NCBI GenBank assembly: GCA_004557285.1
Contig: SFEK01000002.1
Span: forward strand, 1 to 33,095
Source: Bacteroidales bacterium
GTDB taxonomy: Bacteria; Bacteroidota; Bacteroidia; Bacteroidales; Bacteroidaceae
Reading direction: 5' to 3'
DNA: 33,095 bases
The position numbers were made by a program, and so were the translations under genes. Below, one piece after another: positions 7,120 through 16,800 of this stretch (within the stretch, counting starts at the first letter, position 1; the number at the start of each line of letters is the position of its first letter). The notes under the pieces are model-generated. The model was not told where the DNA came from. It searched no databases and worked only from the letters and a program-made list of their open reading frames with translations.

Positions 7120-9285
7120 TCATTGCTTGCCGGTGCCTATGCGGTTGATGGCATCCTTGCCGGCTCCGCTGCCCTTGTATTTGCTGCGTGCGGTGTTGAA
7201 ATTGTAGCGCACGGTAAACACCAGGCGGTTGAAGTCCATGACATTGGTCTGGTTGATGCTGTAGCTGCCGTAATAGATGAACACGTTGTTGTTGCCCTTG
7301 CGGAACATGTCCTGCCACGACAGGCGCAGGGTGAGGGCCTTGTTCTTCAAGAACGATTTCTGAACGGCCGTTTCCAAGGCCCAAAAGTTGTTCACCAGTT
7401 CCACGTTGCTGTAGTTGGCCTTGCTGTGGAATTCTGAGTTCAGTTCTATCTGCCAGTCGTGCTTGAAACGGAAGGCGTTGTTGGCATTGAACACCCACAT
7501 GGGTTTGCTGAACGAACGTGAGCCATTGTCGAAATCCAGGGTGAGCCATTGCTTGACCATGGCCAGTGTCCACGATGGTGTGAAGCAGCCCCATGTCTTG
7601 TTGGCAGTGGCAAACAGATTGATCTGTCGTTGAGGCTTGTCGATGTTGTTGTAGCTGATGCGTATCATGCCCTCGTCGTTCATCTGTTCGCTCCAGTTGC
7701 ACATCAGGTCGTTGTATTGCGAATAGCTGGCACCCAGGGTGAACATTCCTCTCATCACTATCAGCGACAGCGTGTGCTCGGTGGCTGGTTTCAGTGTAGA
7801 GTTGCCTTGCTGTACCACATAGCGGTTGTGATAAGACATCGAGTTGTTCAGTTGCCAGAACGAGGGCCGCATGGTCTTGCTCGAATAGCTCAGCGACAGT
7901 CGTGTCTTCCCCCATGCTGTGGATATGGATGCTGAAGGAAACAGGTTGTCGTAGCTTCTGTTGAGGCTGTTGCCGCTGTTCATGAGGTCATTGTAGTCGA
8001 AGTCGGCATGTTCATACCTCACACCTATATTAAAATAGGTGGAGGCGTTCAGTGCCATGTTGTATTGCAAGAAGGCCGCATAGGTGTTGTCTTTCACCTT
8101 GGAGCGCGAGTCGGGTAGGTTGGTACCTTGACTCGTGTTGTTGTTGTCGATGCGCACAAAGGTTTCTTCTGTACCTACCATCAGCATGCCCTTCCATATC
8201 GGGTACGACAGAACGAGCTTGGCGGCCACCATGTCGTTTGTCGAGGAGGAGATGCTCTCCACGTCTCTGTCCTGCGATGTGGCGGTTTCCTGCATCATCT
8301 GGTGCTCGTTGCTGTTCATGAAATACATGTCGGTGTTGAAGTCGATGTTTAGTTTGCCCACATTGCCGTTGTAGTAGGCGTTGACAAGCACGTTGTCGGG
8401 GTTGTCGCTCCATTTCCTGCCGTCAGAGTACACCGATTCCACCAGGCCACCGTTTTCATATTTGTCCATGTCGAGTTTTTCCCTGAATTTGGAGCTGGTG
8501 GTCACGGCATAATCCACCTTGGCACCCAGCGAGTGCTTGTCGTTGATTTGCCAGTTGAACCCACCGTTCAGGTGGGTGCCAATGCCCCGCCATTTGTGGT
8601 CGAGAACACCATCATATCTGAAAGTCTCCGCCCCTGTGAGCCTGTTGGTGGTCACCTGCCCCAGATCGCTCCATTGTCGTTGTGTGTATTGCCATTCCTT
8701 GACTGAGGCAAAGAAGTCGATGCCCTTGATGCGGTAGTTCATGTTCACTTGACATTCAGGGTCGTTGGATGCTGTGCGCAGACTTTGCTCCGACTTGCCA
8801 AACACGTTGAAGCTGAAACCGTCGCCCTGTCTTCTCACAGTCTTGATTTTCACTACGGCACTGATGGTGGCATCGTATGCGGCACCGGGGTTGGTGATGA
8901 CCTCCACGTTGGCTATCTCGTCGCTCATCAGCTGTTTTAGTTCGTCAAGGTCGCGTACCCTTCTGCCGTTGATGTAATAGACCGGTGTTCCGCGTCCCAC
9001 CACTTCAAGGTCTTCACCCTTCCTGATGATGCCCGGCACCTTGCGCAGCACATCCTGGGCTGTTCCAGCTTTCTCTAACACAGATCCTGTGATACGTGTC
9101 ACCATGGCATCGCCTCTCAGACGGGTATAAGGCAATTGTCCCTTGACCACCACCTCCTGCAGTTGGTGTATGTTCATGGTGTCGAGTGCTAAACTGTCGA
9201 TTGTAGTTGGTTGTGGTGTTGTAGTCTGTGCATTAACCATGGAAAAAGATGTCATCATGGTCATGAAAATAAATAAATTCCTCAT
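7120..9285 (-). CDS. TonB-dependent-receptor-like outer-membrane beta-barrel protein
   Basis: The protein has about 721 residues from ATG 9285. The N-terminus is a signal peptide (MRNLFIFMTMMTSF to VNAQ). A plug-like domain follows: LQEVVVKGQLPYTRLRGD, VLRKVPGI, then GRGTPVYYINGRRV and VEVITNPGAAYDA. The rest, to the C-terminus, is aromatic-rich alternating beta-strand sequence. This is the single-gene 'outer membrane beta-barrel family' (PF14905-like) rather than a SusC: no SusD follows. The ligand is unknown. An in-frame ATG 7 codons earlier (9306) falls on the -7 box of the likely promoter, which argues for 9285. The AraC regulator is immediately upstream on the same strand and may control it. 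It lacks the usual carboxypeptidase-like N-terminal extension, which is normal for some members. Confidence 0.88.
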   Translation of the reverse strand: MRNLFIFMTMMTSFSMVNAQTTTPQPTTIDSLALDTMNIHQLQEVVVKGQLPYTRLRGDAMVTRITGSVLEKAGTAQDVLRKVPGIIRKGEDLEVVGRGTPVYYINGRRVRDLDELKQLMSDEIANVEVITNPGAAYDATISAVVKIKTVRRQGDGFSFNVFGKSEQSLRTASNDPECQVNMNYRIKGIDFFASVKEWQYTQRQWSDLGQVTTNRLTGAETFRYDGVLDHKWRGIGTHLNGGFNWQINDKHSLGAKVDYAVTTSSKFREKLDMDKYENGGLVESVYSDGRKWSDNPDNVLVNAYYNGNVGKLNIDFNTDMYFMNSNEHQMMQETATSQDRDVESISSSTNDMVAAKLVLSYPIWKGMLMVGTEETFVRIDNNNTSQGTNLPDSRSKVKDNTYAAFLQYNMALNASTYFNIGVRYEHADFDYNDLMNSGNSLNRSYDNLFPSASISTAWGKTRLSLSYSSKTMRPSFWQLNNSMSYHNRYVVQQGNSTLKPATEHTLSLIVMRGMFTLGASYSQYNDLMCNWSEQMNDEGMIRISYNNIDKPQRQINLFATANKTWGCFTPSWTLAMVKQWLTLDFDNGSRSFSKPMWVFNANNAFRFKHDWQIELNSEFHSKANYSNVELVNNFWALETAVQKSFLKNKALTLRLSWQDMFRKGNNNVFIYYGSYSINQTNVMDFNRLVFTVRYNFNTARSKYKGSGAGKDAINRIGTGKQ

Positions 9286-9303
9286 AATTGTTAAAATTTT
9301 CGG

Positions 9304-9311
9304 CAAAGGTA
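9304..9311 (-). promoter_or_regulatory. -7 box of the TonB-receptor-like gene
   Basis: Minus-strand TACCTTTG is an exact TAnnTTTG match 18 bp before the chosen ATG (9285). No matching -33 element is seen, which would fit an activator-dependent promoter, perhaps using the adjacent AraC protein. Confidence 0.55.
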
Positions 9312-9320
9312 AGAAAAATA

Positions 9321-9365
9321 GCCGAAAGTTCAGTGTAAAAAACGGACATCATTGTTTTTTTCGGC
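9321..9365 (-). terminator. Possible terminator of the AraC regulator gene
   Basis: A 7-bp repeat (GCCGAAA at 9321-9327, TTTCGGC at 9359-9365) with a long loop lies just after the regulator's stop. On the minus strand TATTTTTC follows. The long loop makes this a weak call. Confidence 0.35.
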
Positions 9366-9374
9366 CATATCGGG

Positions 9375-10199
9375 CTATCCGTGATATGCCTTGTAGCCTT
9401 TAATCAGATGGTGGCGTCTGATTTCGTTCACATGGTCGAAATATTCAGAAGGCGACATACCTGCAAATTGCTTGAACTCCTTGTACATGTGAGAGTGGTC
9501 AGTAAAACCCAGTTCAAAGGTGAGCTGGGTAAAGTCTTTTGTCGTCATGTCCTGTATCATCTTTGATGCCTGCAGACAGCGTCTGGTGCGCAACATCAGT
9601 TTGGGGCTCAACCCCACGTTGTCGAGAAATATCCTTCTTAGTTGTCGTTCGCTGAGGCAAGCCTTGTCTGCCAATTGGTTGAGAGTCGCGAACGAGTGTT
9701 TGTTGATTTCATCGCACACAAACATCAGTTGTTTCAGGTGGCTGTCGCGGTCTCTATATGCCAGTTGTCGGATGATGAAATCTTCGATGTATGCGATGGC
9801 CTTCTCATCGCTTTCGGCATCGAGCACCATCCGCTTGAGCAGTTGGAAGGCAGGAATACCGAGGTCGTCCATGCTGATGTTTTTGTCTTCAAACAAGTGG
9901 CAAGGGATGCCCGTGATCATCTTCATCGCGTAGGGGTGGAAGAACACGTAGATGATGTTACAGTCGTCATACATTCCCACCTGTACCGCCGAGTTGTATT
10001 GTCCACAGATGGATGCCACGTTGCGTGGGTCGAAGACACCGTTGATGTGAAACGGTGTGCCACGGTGGAACATCCATTTCATGTTGCCCATGGGCATGAT
10101 GTTCATTTCCATGCTGTTTCCCCATGCCCGCATAATCCAGTAGTGATGGATATACGGGCGTAGGGGAAATGATGGCCATATGATTTTGCTTTGCAACAT
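9375..10199 (-). CDS. AraC-family transcriptional regulator
   Basis: The protein has 274 residues from ATG 10199; the frame is open to a TTG at 10214, but the ATG is the better start. The N-terminal two-thirds is a sensor-like region starting with IIWPSFPLRPYIHHYW, resembling the DUF6597-type domain of short AraC proteins. The C-terminus (about 160-260) holds the two helix-turn-helix units of the AraC family: FATLNQLADKACLSERQLRR, then FTQLTFELGFTDHSHMYKEF and the closing FAGMSPSEYF. It lies 42 bp after the peptidase gene and upstream of the TonB-receptor-like gene, all on the minus strand, so the barrel gene is the obvious candidate target. The effector is unknown. Confidence 0.9.
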   Translation of the reverse strand: MLQSKIIWPSFPLRPYIHHYWIMRAWGNSMEMNIMPMGNMKWMFHRGTPFHINGVFDPRNVASICGQYNSAVQVGMYDDCNIIYVFFHPYAMKMITGIPCHLFEDKNISMDDLGIPAFQLLKRMVLDAESDEKAIAYIEDFIIRQLAYRDRDSHLKQLMFVCDEINKHSFATLNQLADKACLSERQLRRIFLDNVGLSPKLMLRTRRCLQASKMIQDMTTKDFTQLTFELGFTDHSHMYKEFKQFAGMSPSEYFDHVNEIRRHHLIKGYKAYHG

Positions 10200-10241
10200 G
10201 GCGATGAATGACAATAAATTTGACTGACAGTCGGCTGCTCA

Positions 10242-11657
10242 TCAGTCGTCCAAACCGAACAACGGGTCTTCGGGTGTAACCATGATAGGCTTCTGGTCAA
10301 ACTGCTTGAGGGTTTCGGCGGGTACATATTTCTTGTCGATGACCAGACGGAACATGAACTCGTTGAACCACTCGTTGGTCATGATGAGGCAACCTTTCTG
10401 TCCCCAGTCGGGTCCCCAGCTGTTTTCCACCTTCCATTTTACGGGATTGCCCTGTGCGTCGAGGTCAACGGCCGTGAGGGTCATGGCGTGTGTGCTGCCA
10501 CTGTCGAATGTGCTGATGCGCTGTGCCTTGTCCATGCCAAATGTGGTATTGAACAAAGAGGCATAGTCAAAATTGTTCAGGTCGCTGTAGCCGCGTTTGC
10601 TGTCGAGAAACTTGCCCACATCATAAGAGCTGTACATCTTCTTGCCGTCTTTCAGAGCAGCAATGGCCAGGTTGGCGATGTCTTTCATGGGCAGGTTGAG
10701 GTATTTCCAGTTGGTGCCATCGTAGGTGTGTCGGTCAAGATCCACCTCGTAGGTCTTGTAATATTCATGGCGTGGGTCGTTCATCACCATGATGAAAGAG
10801 CCGTTGAGCTTTTTGCCGTCGAGAATTTCCTTGGCAAACGATTCTGGTGTATATTCCTTGCATTGACCTACGGTGCGGCCGTCTTTGTTCTTGAATGCAT
10901 ATTTGAACGTGGTTGGAGGTTCGCCATATACCAACGTCTGCATGCGATAGACTTCAGCCAGCATCTTGGTCTTGGCCGACTTGATGTCGGCAGCTTTCTT
11001 GCCTTTGGCCACCATGTCGCGCAGCTGGAGACCAAATTCGCGCAGTTTCGACTTGATGAGCGATGTGGCTCTTGAGGTGTTCTCGCTGGAGAACGTTTCG
11101 GGCATCACTTCAGAGGGCACCAGACCGTATTTGTCGACGAGGTCAGACACACCGGTGAACGTACCGCCATCATTGATGGGGTTTTTGAAGAAATACTGCA
11201 CGCGGATGTCGTCCATGGGCTTGTTGGCATTGTCGATGACGCCCTGCAGGAACAAGTTGGCTTTTTCCAGCTGGTCCCAGAAGAACAAGTAGTCTTGCGA
11301 GAAGGTCACGCTGAGCGAGTCGGTGCGGTTGGCGAAGTTGGAGCGCAGCACGTTGAAGCCGCTGAACATCCAGCAACGTCCGCTTTGCTTTTGGTTGGAA
11401 ATGCTCTGTGCCTTGGTTTCCACGCTGAAGTGAGTGTCAATGGCACCCTGGTTGGCATAGTTGCGTGCCAGATTGTCGATGCTGTTGGCCGACAAGGCAT
11501 TGAACAACGCTTTGTTGCTGGCGGCAGGAGCCTGCTGCTGTCTGATTTCGCGGAGCATGTCTTTGGAGATGCCTCCGTTCTTGGTTTGGGCTGTTGCCGG
11601 CAAGGCCAATGAAGCCATCAAGGCGGCAGCCAGAATGATTGTTTTGTTTGTTCTCAT
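10242..11657 (-). CDS. Exported C1B cysteine peptidase (bleomycin hydrolase / aminopeptidase C family)
   Basis: The protein has 471 residues from ATG 11657. The frame stays open upstream, but that part lies beyond the promoter and is not credible. A signal peptide ends in ATAQ (residues 21-24), so unlike cytoplasmic PepC/bleomycin hydrolase it is exported. The catalytic Cys95 is in NQKQSGRCWMFSG, His390 in GSTHAMTL and Asn412 in VENSWGPDWG: a complete papain-like C1B triad. The family trims peptides from the N-terminus in a hexameric barrel whose C-terminal arm reaches into the active site; here the protein ends FGLDD. A role in periplasmic peptide use fits a proteolytic Bacteroidales lifestyle but is inferred. 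The AraC gene follows 42 bp downstream, possibly co-transcribed. Confidence 0.93.
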   Translation of the reverse strand: MRTNKTIILAAALMASLALPATAQTKNGGISKDMLREIRQQQAPAASNKALFNALSANSIDNLARNYANQGAIDTHFSVETKAQSISNQKQSGRCWMFSGFNVLRSNFANRTDSLSVTFSQDYLFFWDQLEKANLFLQGVIDNANKPMDDIRVQYFFKNPINDGGTFTGVSDLVDKYGLVPSEVMPETFSSENTSRATSLIKSKLREFGLQLRDMVAKGKKAADIKSAKTKMLAEVYRMQTLVYGEPPTTFKYAFKNKDGRTVGQCKEYTPESFAKEILDGKKLNGSFIMVMNDPRHEYYKTYEVDLDRHTYDGTNWKYLNLPMKDIANLAIAALKDGKKMYSSYDVGKFLDSKRGYSDLNNFDYASLFNTTFGMDKAQRISTFDSGSTHAMTLTAVDLDAQGNPVKWKVENSWGPDWGQKGCLIMTNEWFNEFMFRLVIDKKYVPAETLKQFDQKPIMVTPEDPLFGLDD

Positions 11658-11680
11658 AGTGCTAATAATAGATTTTTCTG

Positions 11681-11711
11681 CAAAAATAATCAAAATCCTT
11701 GAGACAGCCAA
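11681..11711 (-). promoter_or_regulatory. Promoter of the C1B peptidase gene
   Basis: Minus-strand TTG (11709-11711), a 20-bp spacer and TATTTTTG (11681-11688) fit the Bacteroidota consensus. The predicted leader is about 18 bp, which supports ATG 11657 as the start. Confidence 0.6.
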
Positions 11712-11770
11712 GGTTTCAGGGGGAAAAACAAGAGATATGCCGATGATACCCTCATTGTTCCCGGCAGTGA

Positions 11771-11823
11771 GAAAAGTTGAGGTGGGTTCTGTCAATGACC
11801 ACCGTCAAATGGACAGGACCCAC
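11771..11823 (-). terminator. Intrinsic terminator of ddh
   Basis: Arms 11780-11792 and 11811-11823 pair over 13 bp with one wobble, separated by an 18-base loop. On the minus strand a T-rich tract (AACTTTTCTC) follows. It lies 23 bp after the ddh stop. Confidence 0.65.
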
Positions 11824-11846
11824 CTGTTGCATGACAAACGATGCCG

Positions 11847-12746
11847 TTACACCAAGTGTGCGATGAGCGAATCTCTGTCGCCAGGCAGCAGGTCGATAAC
11901 AGGAATTTCGACCATGGTGTAGCATCCAGGCTGCTGGCGCATCGATGCGCGGGCCACGTTGACCAGCACCTGCCCTGTGAGTGCAGGGTTGTTGATGCAC
12001 ATGTTGAATTCGATGCGCTGGTTCTGTGTCTTTCCGCTTACGCCCTTGCGCACAAGGTTCACGCCGTGGCCCATGTCGCGCACGGCATCCACGCTTGGCA
12101 CTTCCATCACATAAGTCTCGTCGCTGGCAAAATAGGGGTCGCTCTTGATGGCCTTGGTCACCTGCTCAAGGTCGGCTCCCTCTTCCAGTTCTACATATAC
12201 CATGCGTCGGTGAATGCCTTCGCCCTTGGGGATGGTCATCGACAGTGCATTCTTCACCCCTTCTTTGGAGCGTACACACACCGAGTGCCCCATGCTCATG
12301 CCAGGACCGAAGTTGGTGTAGCTCAAGCCTTTGGGGGCAAGGCTCTCCATGAGTGTGCGAACCACGCTGTCGGAACCCGGGTCCCATCCTGCTGCAATCA
12401 CTGCCACAGTGCCGTTGGCCTTGCACACTTCCATCAGGTGGGCGCGGTATGCCAATATGCTGGTGTGAATGTCAAAACTGTCAACGGTATTGATGCCCAA
12501 TGCTGCAATCTTGGTGGCATATTCTTCGCAACTGCGTGTGGGAGTGGCAAGGATGGCCACATCCACGTCTTTCAGCTGGGCGATATCTTTCACTACATCA
12601 TATTCTGCCAATTCTGCCGGCTTGTTGTCTGCACCCTGGCGTCTTACGATGCCTGCAATTTCAAAATCCTCGGCAGCTTGCAGCGCCTCAATGGTAAATT
12701 TTCCGATATTGCCGTAGCCCACTACGGCGGCTCTGATTTTCTTCAT
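11847..12746 (-). CDS. ddh: meso-diaminopimelate D-dehydrogenase
   Basis: This 299-residue NADPH enzyme makes meso-diaminopimelate in one step from tetrahydrodipicolinate and ammonia, for lysine and peptidoglycan. The Rossmann motif is VGYGNIGK (Gly10, Gly12, Gly15). Family landmarks include ATPTRSCEEYA, NTVDSFDIH, AAGWDPGSDS, GPGMSMGHS and the C-terminal INNPALTGQVLV. Length and motif order fit Ddh (EC 1.4.1.16) throughout. It is a single-gene unit: own -7 box upstream (12790-12797), own terminator downstream. Bacteroidales also often have the aminotransferase (DapL) route; nothing in the window tells which dominates. Confidence 0.96.
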   Translation of the reverse strand: MKKIRAAVVGYGNIGKFTIEALQAAEDFEIAGIVRRQGADNKPAELAEYDVVKDIAQLKDVDVAILATPTRSCEEYATKIAALGINTVDSFDIHTSILAYRAHLMEVCKANGTVAVIAAGWDPGSDSVVRTLMESLAPKGLSYTNFGPGMSMGHSVCVRSKEGVKNALSMTIPKGEGIHRRMVYVELEEGADLEQVTKAIKSDPYFASDETYVMEVPSVDAVRDMGHGVNLVRKGVSGKTQNQRIEFNMCINNPALTGQVLVNVARASMRQQPGCYTMVEIPVIDLLPGDRDSLIAHLV

Positions 12747-12789
12747 CTTTTATTGATATTTATTGCTGTAAAAATATTTTTTCGGTTTG

Positions 12790-12797
12790 CAAAGATA
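12790..12797 (-). promoter_or_regulatory. -7 box of ddh
   Basis: Minus-strand TATCTTTG matches TAnnTTTG, 43 bp before the ddh start. A convincing -33 box is not visible. Confidence 0.5.
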
Positions 12798-12964
12798 AAG
12801 CATTCGTCGCAAATAATCTCTAAGCTTGCCCGCTTTTTTTCAAGACAAAGGTCATAAAGGTTGCAAAAATGTATGATTAACCGCAACCCTGGTAAGGATT
12901 TGTAGTTAATAATGCATGAAAAAGATGTGATTTGTAAGTTGAGGGGAGCATTGTAGGATGTTGT

Positions 12965-13154
12965 ATGTTGAAGTGGTTTTTGTGTGCTCCTTGTGTTCAT
13001 GTGCCAGGACAGTGACCCCGATATCAATGAATACGGAGAGTCACCCAAATATCAGGATGCCATGGATGGAAAACAACAATTGGTATAAGACCTGCCAGAA
13101 AAAGAACGGAAAGATACTGTATATAGACCAAATGCCGGCGAAATGAAGATGTAG
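12965..13154 (+). pseudogene. Possible frameshifted small lipoprotein gene
   Basis: ATG 12965 reads MLKWFLC, and the next frame carries on as VLLVFMCQDSDPDINEYG: together a short, plausible lipoprotein signal with a lipobox-like FMC. The frame change would fall at the T-run and GTGTG near 12977-12985. The second frame stops at 13086 (TAA), then continues open to TAG 13152-13154 with a charged sequence (DLPEKERKDTVYRPNAGE). This would be a gene of about 60 codons broken by a frameshift and a stop, or chance. An alternative single frame from 12958 (62 codons) looks less protein-like. The rest of 12798-12960 shows nothing I recognise. Confidence 0.22.
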
Positions 13155-13164
13155 AGCAGGCAAA

Positions 13165-13275
13165 ATGAGAGGATGGTGGGGTGTTGAGGCAATAAAATGC
13201 GGGGTTGTGCGTTTTATAAAAGGTGAATTGTCTGAAGTTTTCACCGTGAACATTCAAAATACTACTGAAATATGA
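13165..13275 (+). CDS. Possible 36-codon upstream ORF coupled to ruvA
   Basis: The frame from ATG 13165 runs to TGA 13273-13275 and overlaps the ruvA start codon as ATGA, the usual geometry of translational coupling. It contains FIKGELSEV, very like the YIKGELAEC at the RuvA N-terminus, because a 13-bp sequence (TATAAAAGGTGAA) occurs at both 13215-13227 and 13283-13295. It may be a small leader peptide or the remains of a duplicated ruvA start. No ribosome site is evident. Length is too short to judge coding by itself. Confidence 0.25.
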   Translation: MRGWWGVEAIKCGVVRFIKGELSEVFTVNIQNTTEI

Positions 13276-13880
13276 TAGAATATATAAAAGGTGAACTGGC
13301 AGAGTGCAGTCCTGCATACGCTGTGGTGGATGCTGTGGGCGTGGGCTACGGCCTGAACATCACTTTGAACACCTACACCGCCATACAGGGCAAGGACAAG
13401 GCAAAGCTCTATGTGTATGAAAGCATTCGGGAAGATGCCTATCAGCTGTTCGGCTTTGCCACCAAACAAGAGCGGGAGATGTTTCTGCTGCTCATCAGCG
13501 TGTCGGGCGTGGGAGCCAACACCGCACGGATGATACTCTCGGAGATGACAGCAGCCGAACTTTGTCAGGTCATTTCATCGGGCAACGAAAAACTGCTCAA
13601 GACCGTCAAGGGTATAGGACTGCGCACCGCACAGCGCATCATTGTCGATTTGAAGGATAAGATTGCCGCCATGGGTATGGCCGACACCATGCCGATGAAC
13701 ATGCCTGTTGCACCTGCAGAACTGGTGAACAAAGAGGTGAAGGATGAGGCGATAAGCGCATTGACCATGCTGGGATTTGCCCCTGCACCCTCTGCCAAGG
13801 TAGTGGTGGCACTGTTGAAAGAAGAACCCACGCTGCCCGTGGAACAGGTGGTGAAACTGGCCTTGAAACGCATCAAGTAA
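13272..13880 (+). CDS. ruvA: Holliday junction DNA helicase subunit RuvA
   Basis: This 202-residue protein binds and flattens Holliday junctions so that RuvB can drive branch migration. Domain I (1-64) starts MIEYIKGELAE with the OB-fold VGYGLNI. Domain II has two helix-hairpin-helix motifs, VSGVGANTARMIL (about 77-89) and VKGIGLRTAQRIIVDL (about 112-127). Domain III (about 155-202) is the RuvB-contacting end, SALTMLGFAPAPSAKVV. Length is normal. sprA begins 8 bp after the stop, so both are probably on one transcript. I see no consensus promoter close to the start. Confidence 0.97.
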   Translation: MIEYIKGELAECSPAYAVVDAVGVGYGLNITLNTYTAIQGKDKAKLYVYESIREDAYQLFGFATKQEREMFLLLISVSGVGANTARMILSEMTAAELCQVISSGNEKLLKTVKGIGLRTAQRIIVDLKDKIAAMGMADTMPMNMPVAPAELVNKEVKDEAISALTMLGFAPAPSAKVVVALLKEEPTLPVEQVVKLALKRIK

Positions 13881-13888
13881 CCGTGAAG

Positions 13889-16800
13889 ATGAACAAAAGC
13901 ATATATGGCATAATATTGGTGTTGTTTGCTGCGAGTGTGGCAAGCTACGCTTTTGATGTGCCTTTTCTACAGGATGACAAAACCAGAAGGAATATTCCCA
14001 AACGCAGCGACTTGAATATCCCTAACCTGAGAAATGCCGATGCACAGAAAAAACAGGGCGACAAGAAGAACAGCGATGACAAGCAGAACGACAACGGAAG
14101 AAAAAAGACAGAGATGTTGTCGGTAATCCTTGATCAGGACTCCATTCCTGATTCGCTGCTCCATCCACGCTGGAAGATACAGCGCACGGTGCCCGTCACA
14201 CAAGACGACCTCGACCGCAATGCCGCCGACCTCAACCTGCCTGACAACATCAAACAGGAGGTGATATATAACGACTCGCTCAACCGCTATTATATAGGCT
14301 CCAAGATGGGCGAAGGCTATCTGTCCACACCCATCGTGATGACTCCAGACGAGTATCGTAGATGGAGCGAGAAAAAGGAACTCGACCGCTTCTTCCGCAG
14401 CAAGAACAGTGAAATTGCCGAGGAAGCGGGCAAAGACAAATTCTCGTTTACTGACATGCACTTCGACCTGGGTCCAGCCGAAAAGATTTTCGGTCCTGGA
14501 GGTGTGAGGGTCAAGACACAAGGTACTGCAGAATTGAAGTTCGGAGCCACATTGAAGAACATCGACAACCCTTCTCTGCCCATCAGAAACCGCAAGACCA
14601 CCACGATGGATTTTGACGAAAAGGTGAACCTCAGTCTTAACGGAAAGGTGGGCGACAAGGTGAACATGAACCTCAACTACAACACAGACGCTACCTTTGA
14701 CTTTGACTCGCAGAACCTTAAGTTGAAATACGAGGGAAAGGAAGACGAAATCATCAAACTGGTGGAAGGCGGCAATGTGTCGTTTCCCAGCAACTCTTCT
14801 TTGGTGAAAGGTGCCAGTTCGCTCTTCGGCATACGCACCGACATGCAGTTTGGCAAACTGTTTCTGCAGACCGTGGTATCGCAGAAAAAGTCGTCGTCAA
14901 AGAGCGTGTCTTCCAAGGGCGGCGTGCAGCTCACCCCCTTTGAAATCGATGTGGCCAACTATGAGGAAAACCGCCACTTCTTCCTGTCGCAGTATTTTCG
15001 CGACAAATATGACAATGCCATGAAAACCCTGCCCAACATGACCACCGGCGTGACCATCAACCGTGTGGAAATCTGGGTGACCAACAAGACAGGAACAACC
15101 ACTAATACACGTAATCTTGTGGCACTCACCGACCTTGGTGAGAACATCAGTGTGTCGAACCCTATATGGGGCGTGGCAGGAAAACCCGTGCCCGACAACA
15201 ATGCCAACGACGAGTATTCGTCGATGGTGGGCATGTATGCCGCTGCGCGAAACATCGACCAGACGAGCAGCGTGCTCGATGGTATCAGTGGATTTGTAGG
15301 CGGAGCCGACTATGAGAAACTGGAAAAGGCACGACTGCTCAACAGCTCTGAATATACGGTGAACAAGGCTTTGGGCTATGTGTCGCTGAAGAGCACATTG
15401 CAGACCGACCAGGTGCTGGCTGTGGCCTTTGAATACACCTATGCAGGACAGACTTTCCAGGTGGGTGAGTTCGCCTCCGATGTGCAGGATGTCAACCAGG
15501 CATTGTTCGTGAAGTCGCTGAAAAACACCAGCAACAATCCCCGGCAAGGCAACTGGAACCTGATGATGAAGAACGTGTATTATTTGGCGTCATCGGTAGA
15601 GAAGGAAAAATTCCGTCTTGATGTGAAACTGCAGAGCGACACGGCGGGTGTGTATATCTCGTATATCCCTGAAGCCAAGGTGAAAGACCAGACGCTCATC
15701 AAACTCTTGGGCGCCGACCGTCTCGACAACAACAACAAGGTGCACAGCAATGGCTATTTCGACTATGTAGAGGGATATACCGTGAGCAACGGTCGTGTGT
15801 TCTTCCCCGAGGCAGAACCTTTCGGCAGCTATCTGAAAAAGACGCTTTTGGCCAATGGCATACCTGAAGACGTGGCCAAGAAATACTGTTTCCATGAACT
15901 GTATGACTCCACCAAGACCATAGCCAAGCAGATAGCCGAAAAAAACAAATATACCTTGGTGGGACAATTCAAGGGAACCTCTGCCAATGTCATCTCGTTG
16001 GGTGCTTATAATGTGCCGCAGGGTTCTGTGGTTGTGACGGCAGGTGGCGTGACCCTTACCGAAGGCTCAGACTACAGCGTGGACTACAATGCCGGCGAGG
16101 TGACCATCCTTAACCAAAGCATCATCAATGCAGGAACGGCGGTTAACGTGTCGCTGGAGAGCAACACCGACTATGCCCAGCAGCGCAAGACCCTGCTCGG
16201 CATGAACTGGCAGTATGACTTCTCCAAGAACTTCCAGATGAGCGGTACGCTGCAACACCTCTCCGAACAGGCACTCACCACCAAGGTGACCATGGGGTCA
16301 GAACCGCTCAACAACACCTTGTGGGGACTGAACATCAACTGGAAAAAGGAAAGTCAGTGGCTCACCAATATGCTCGACAAGATTCCTTTCCTGCACTGCA
16401 CCCAACCGTCGCAGATTTCATTTACCGGCGAATTTGCACAGCTCATTGCCGGACAGGCCAGCGGTGTGCAGGACAATGCCTCTTATATCGACGACTTTGA
16501 GAACACCAAGAATACCATCGATGTGTCGGCACCCACTTCTTGGGTGCTCTCAAGTGTGCCCTCGCTGTTTCCCGAACAGAGTGACAAGACAACGCTGAGC
16601 AGTGGCTACAACCGTGCGCTCATGGCGTGGTACACCATCGACCCGCTGTTCACACGCCGCAGTTCGTCGCTTACTCCAGCACACATCAAGGGCGACCTCA
16701 ACCAACTGAGCAACTACTATGTGCGTGAGGTGTATTCCAAGGAACTCTTCCCCAACCGCGACAACAACAACTATAGCAGTGCCACGGCCACACTGCCTAT

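Noticed and set aside
11658..11795. N-terminal extension of the C1B peptidase (46 codons)
   Set aside because: It would cross the promoter and the ddh terminator; the signal peptide starts at 11657.
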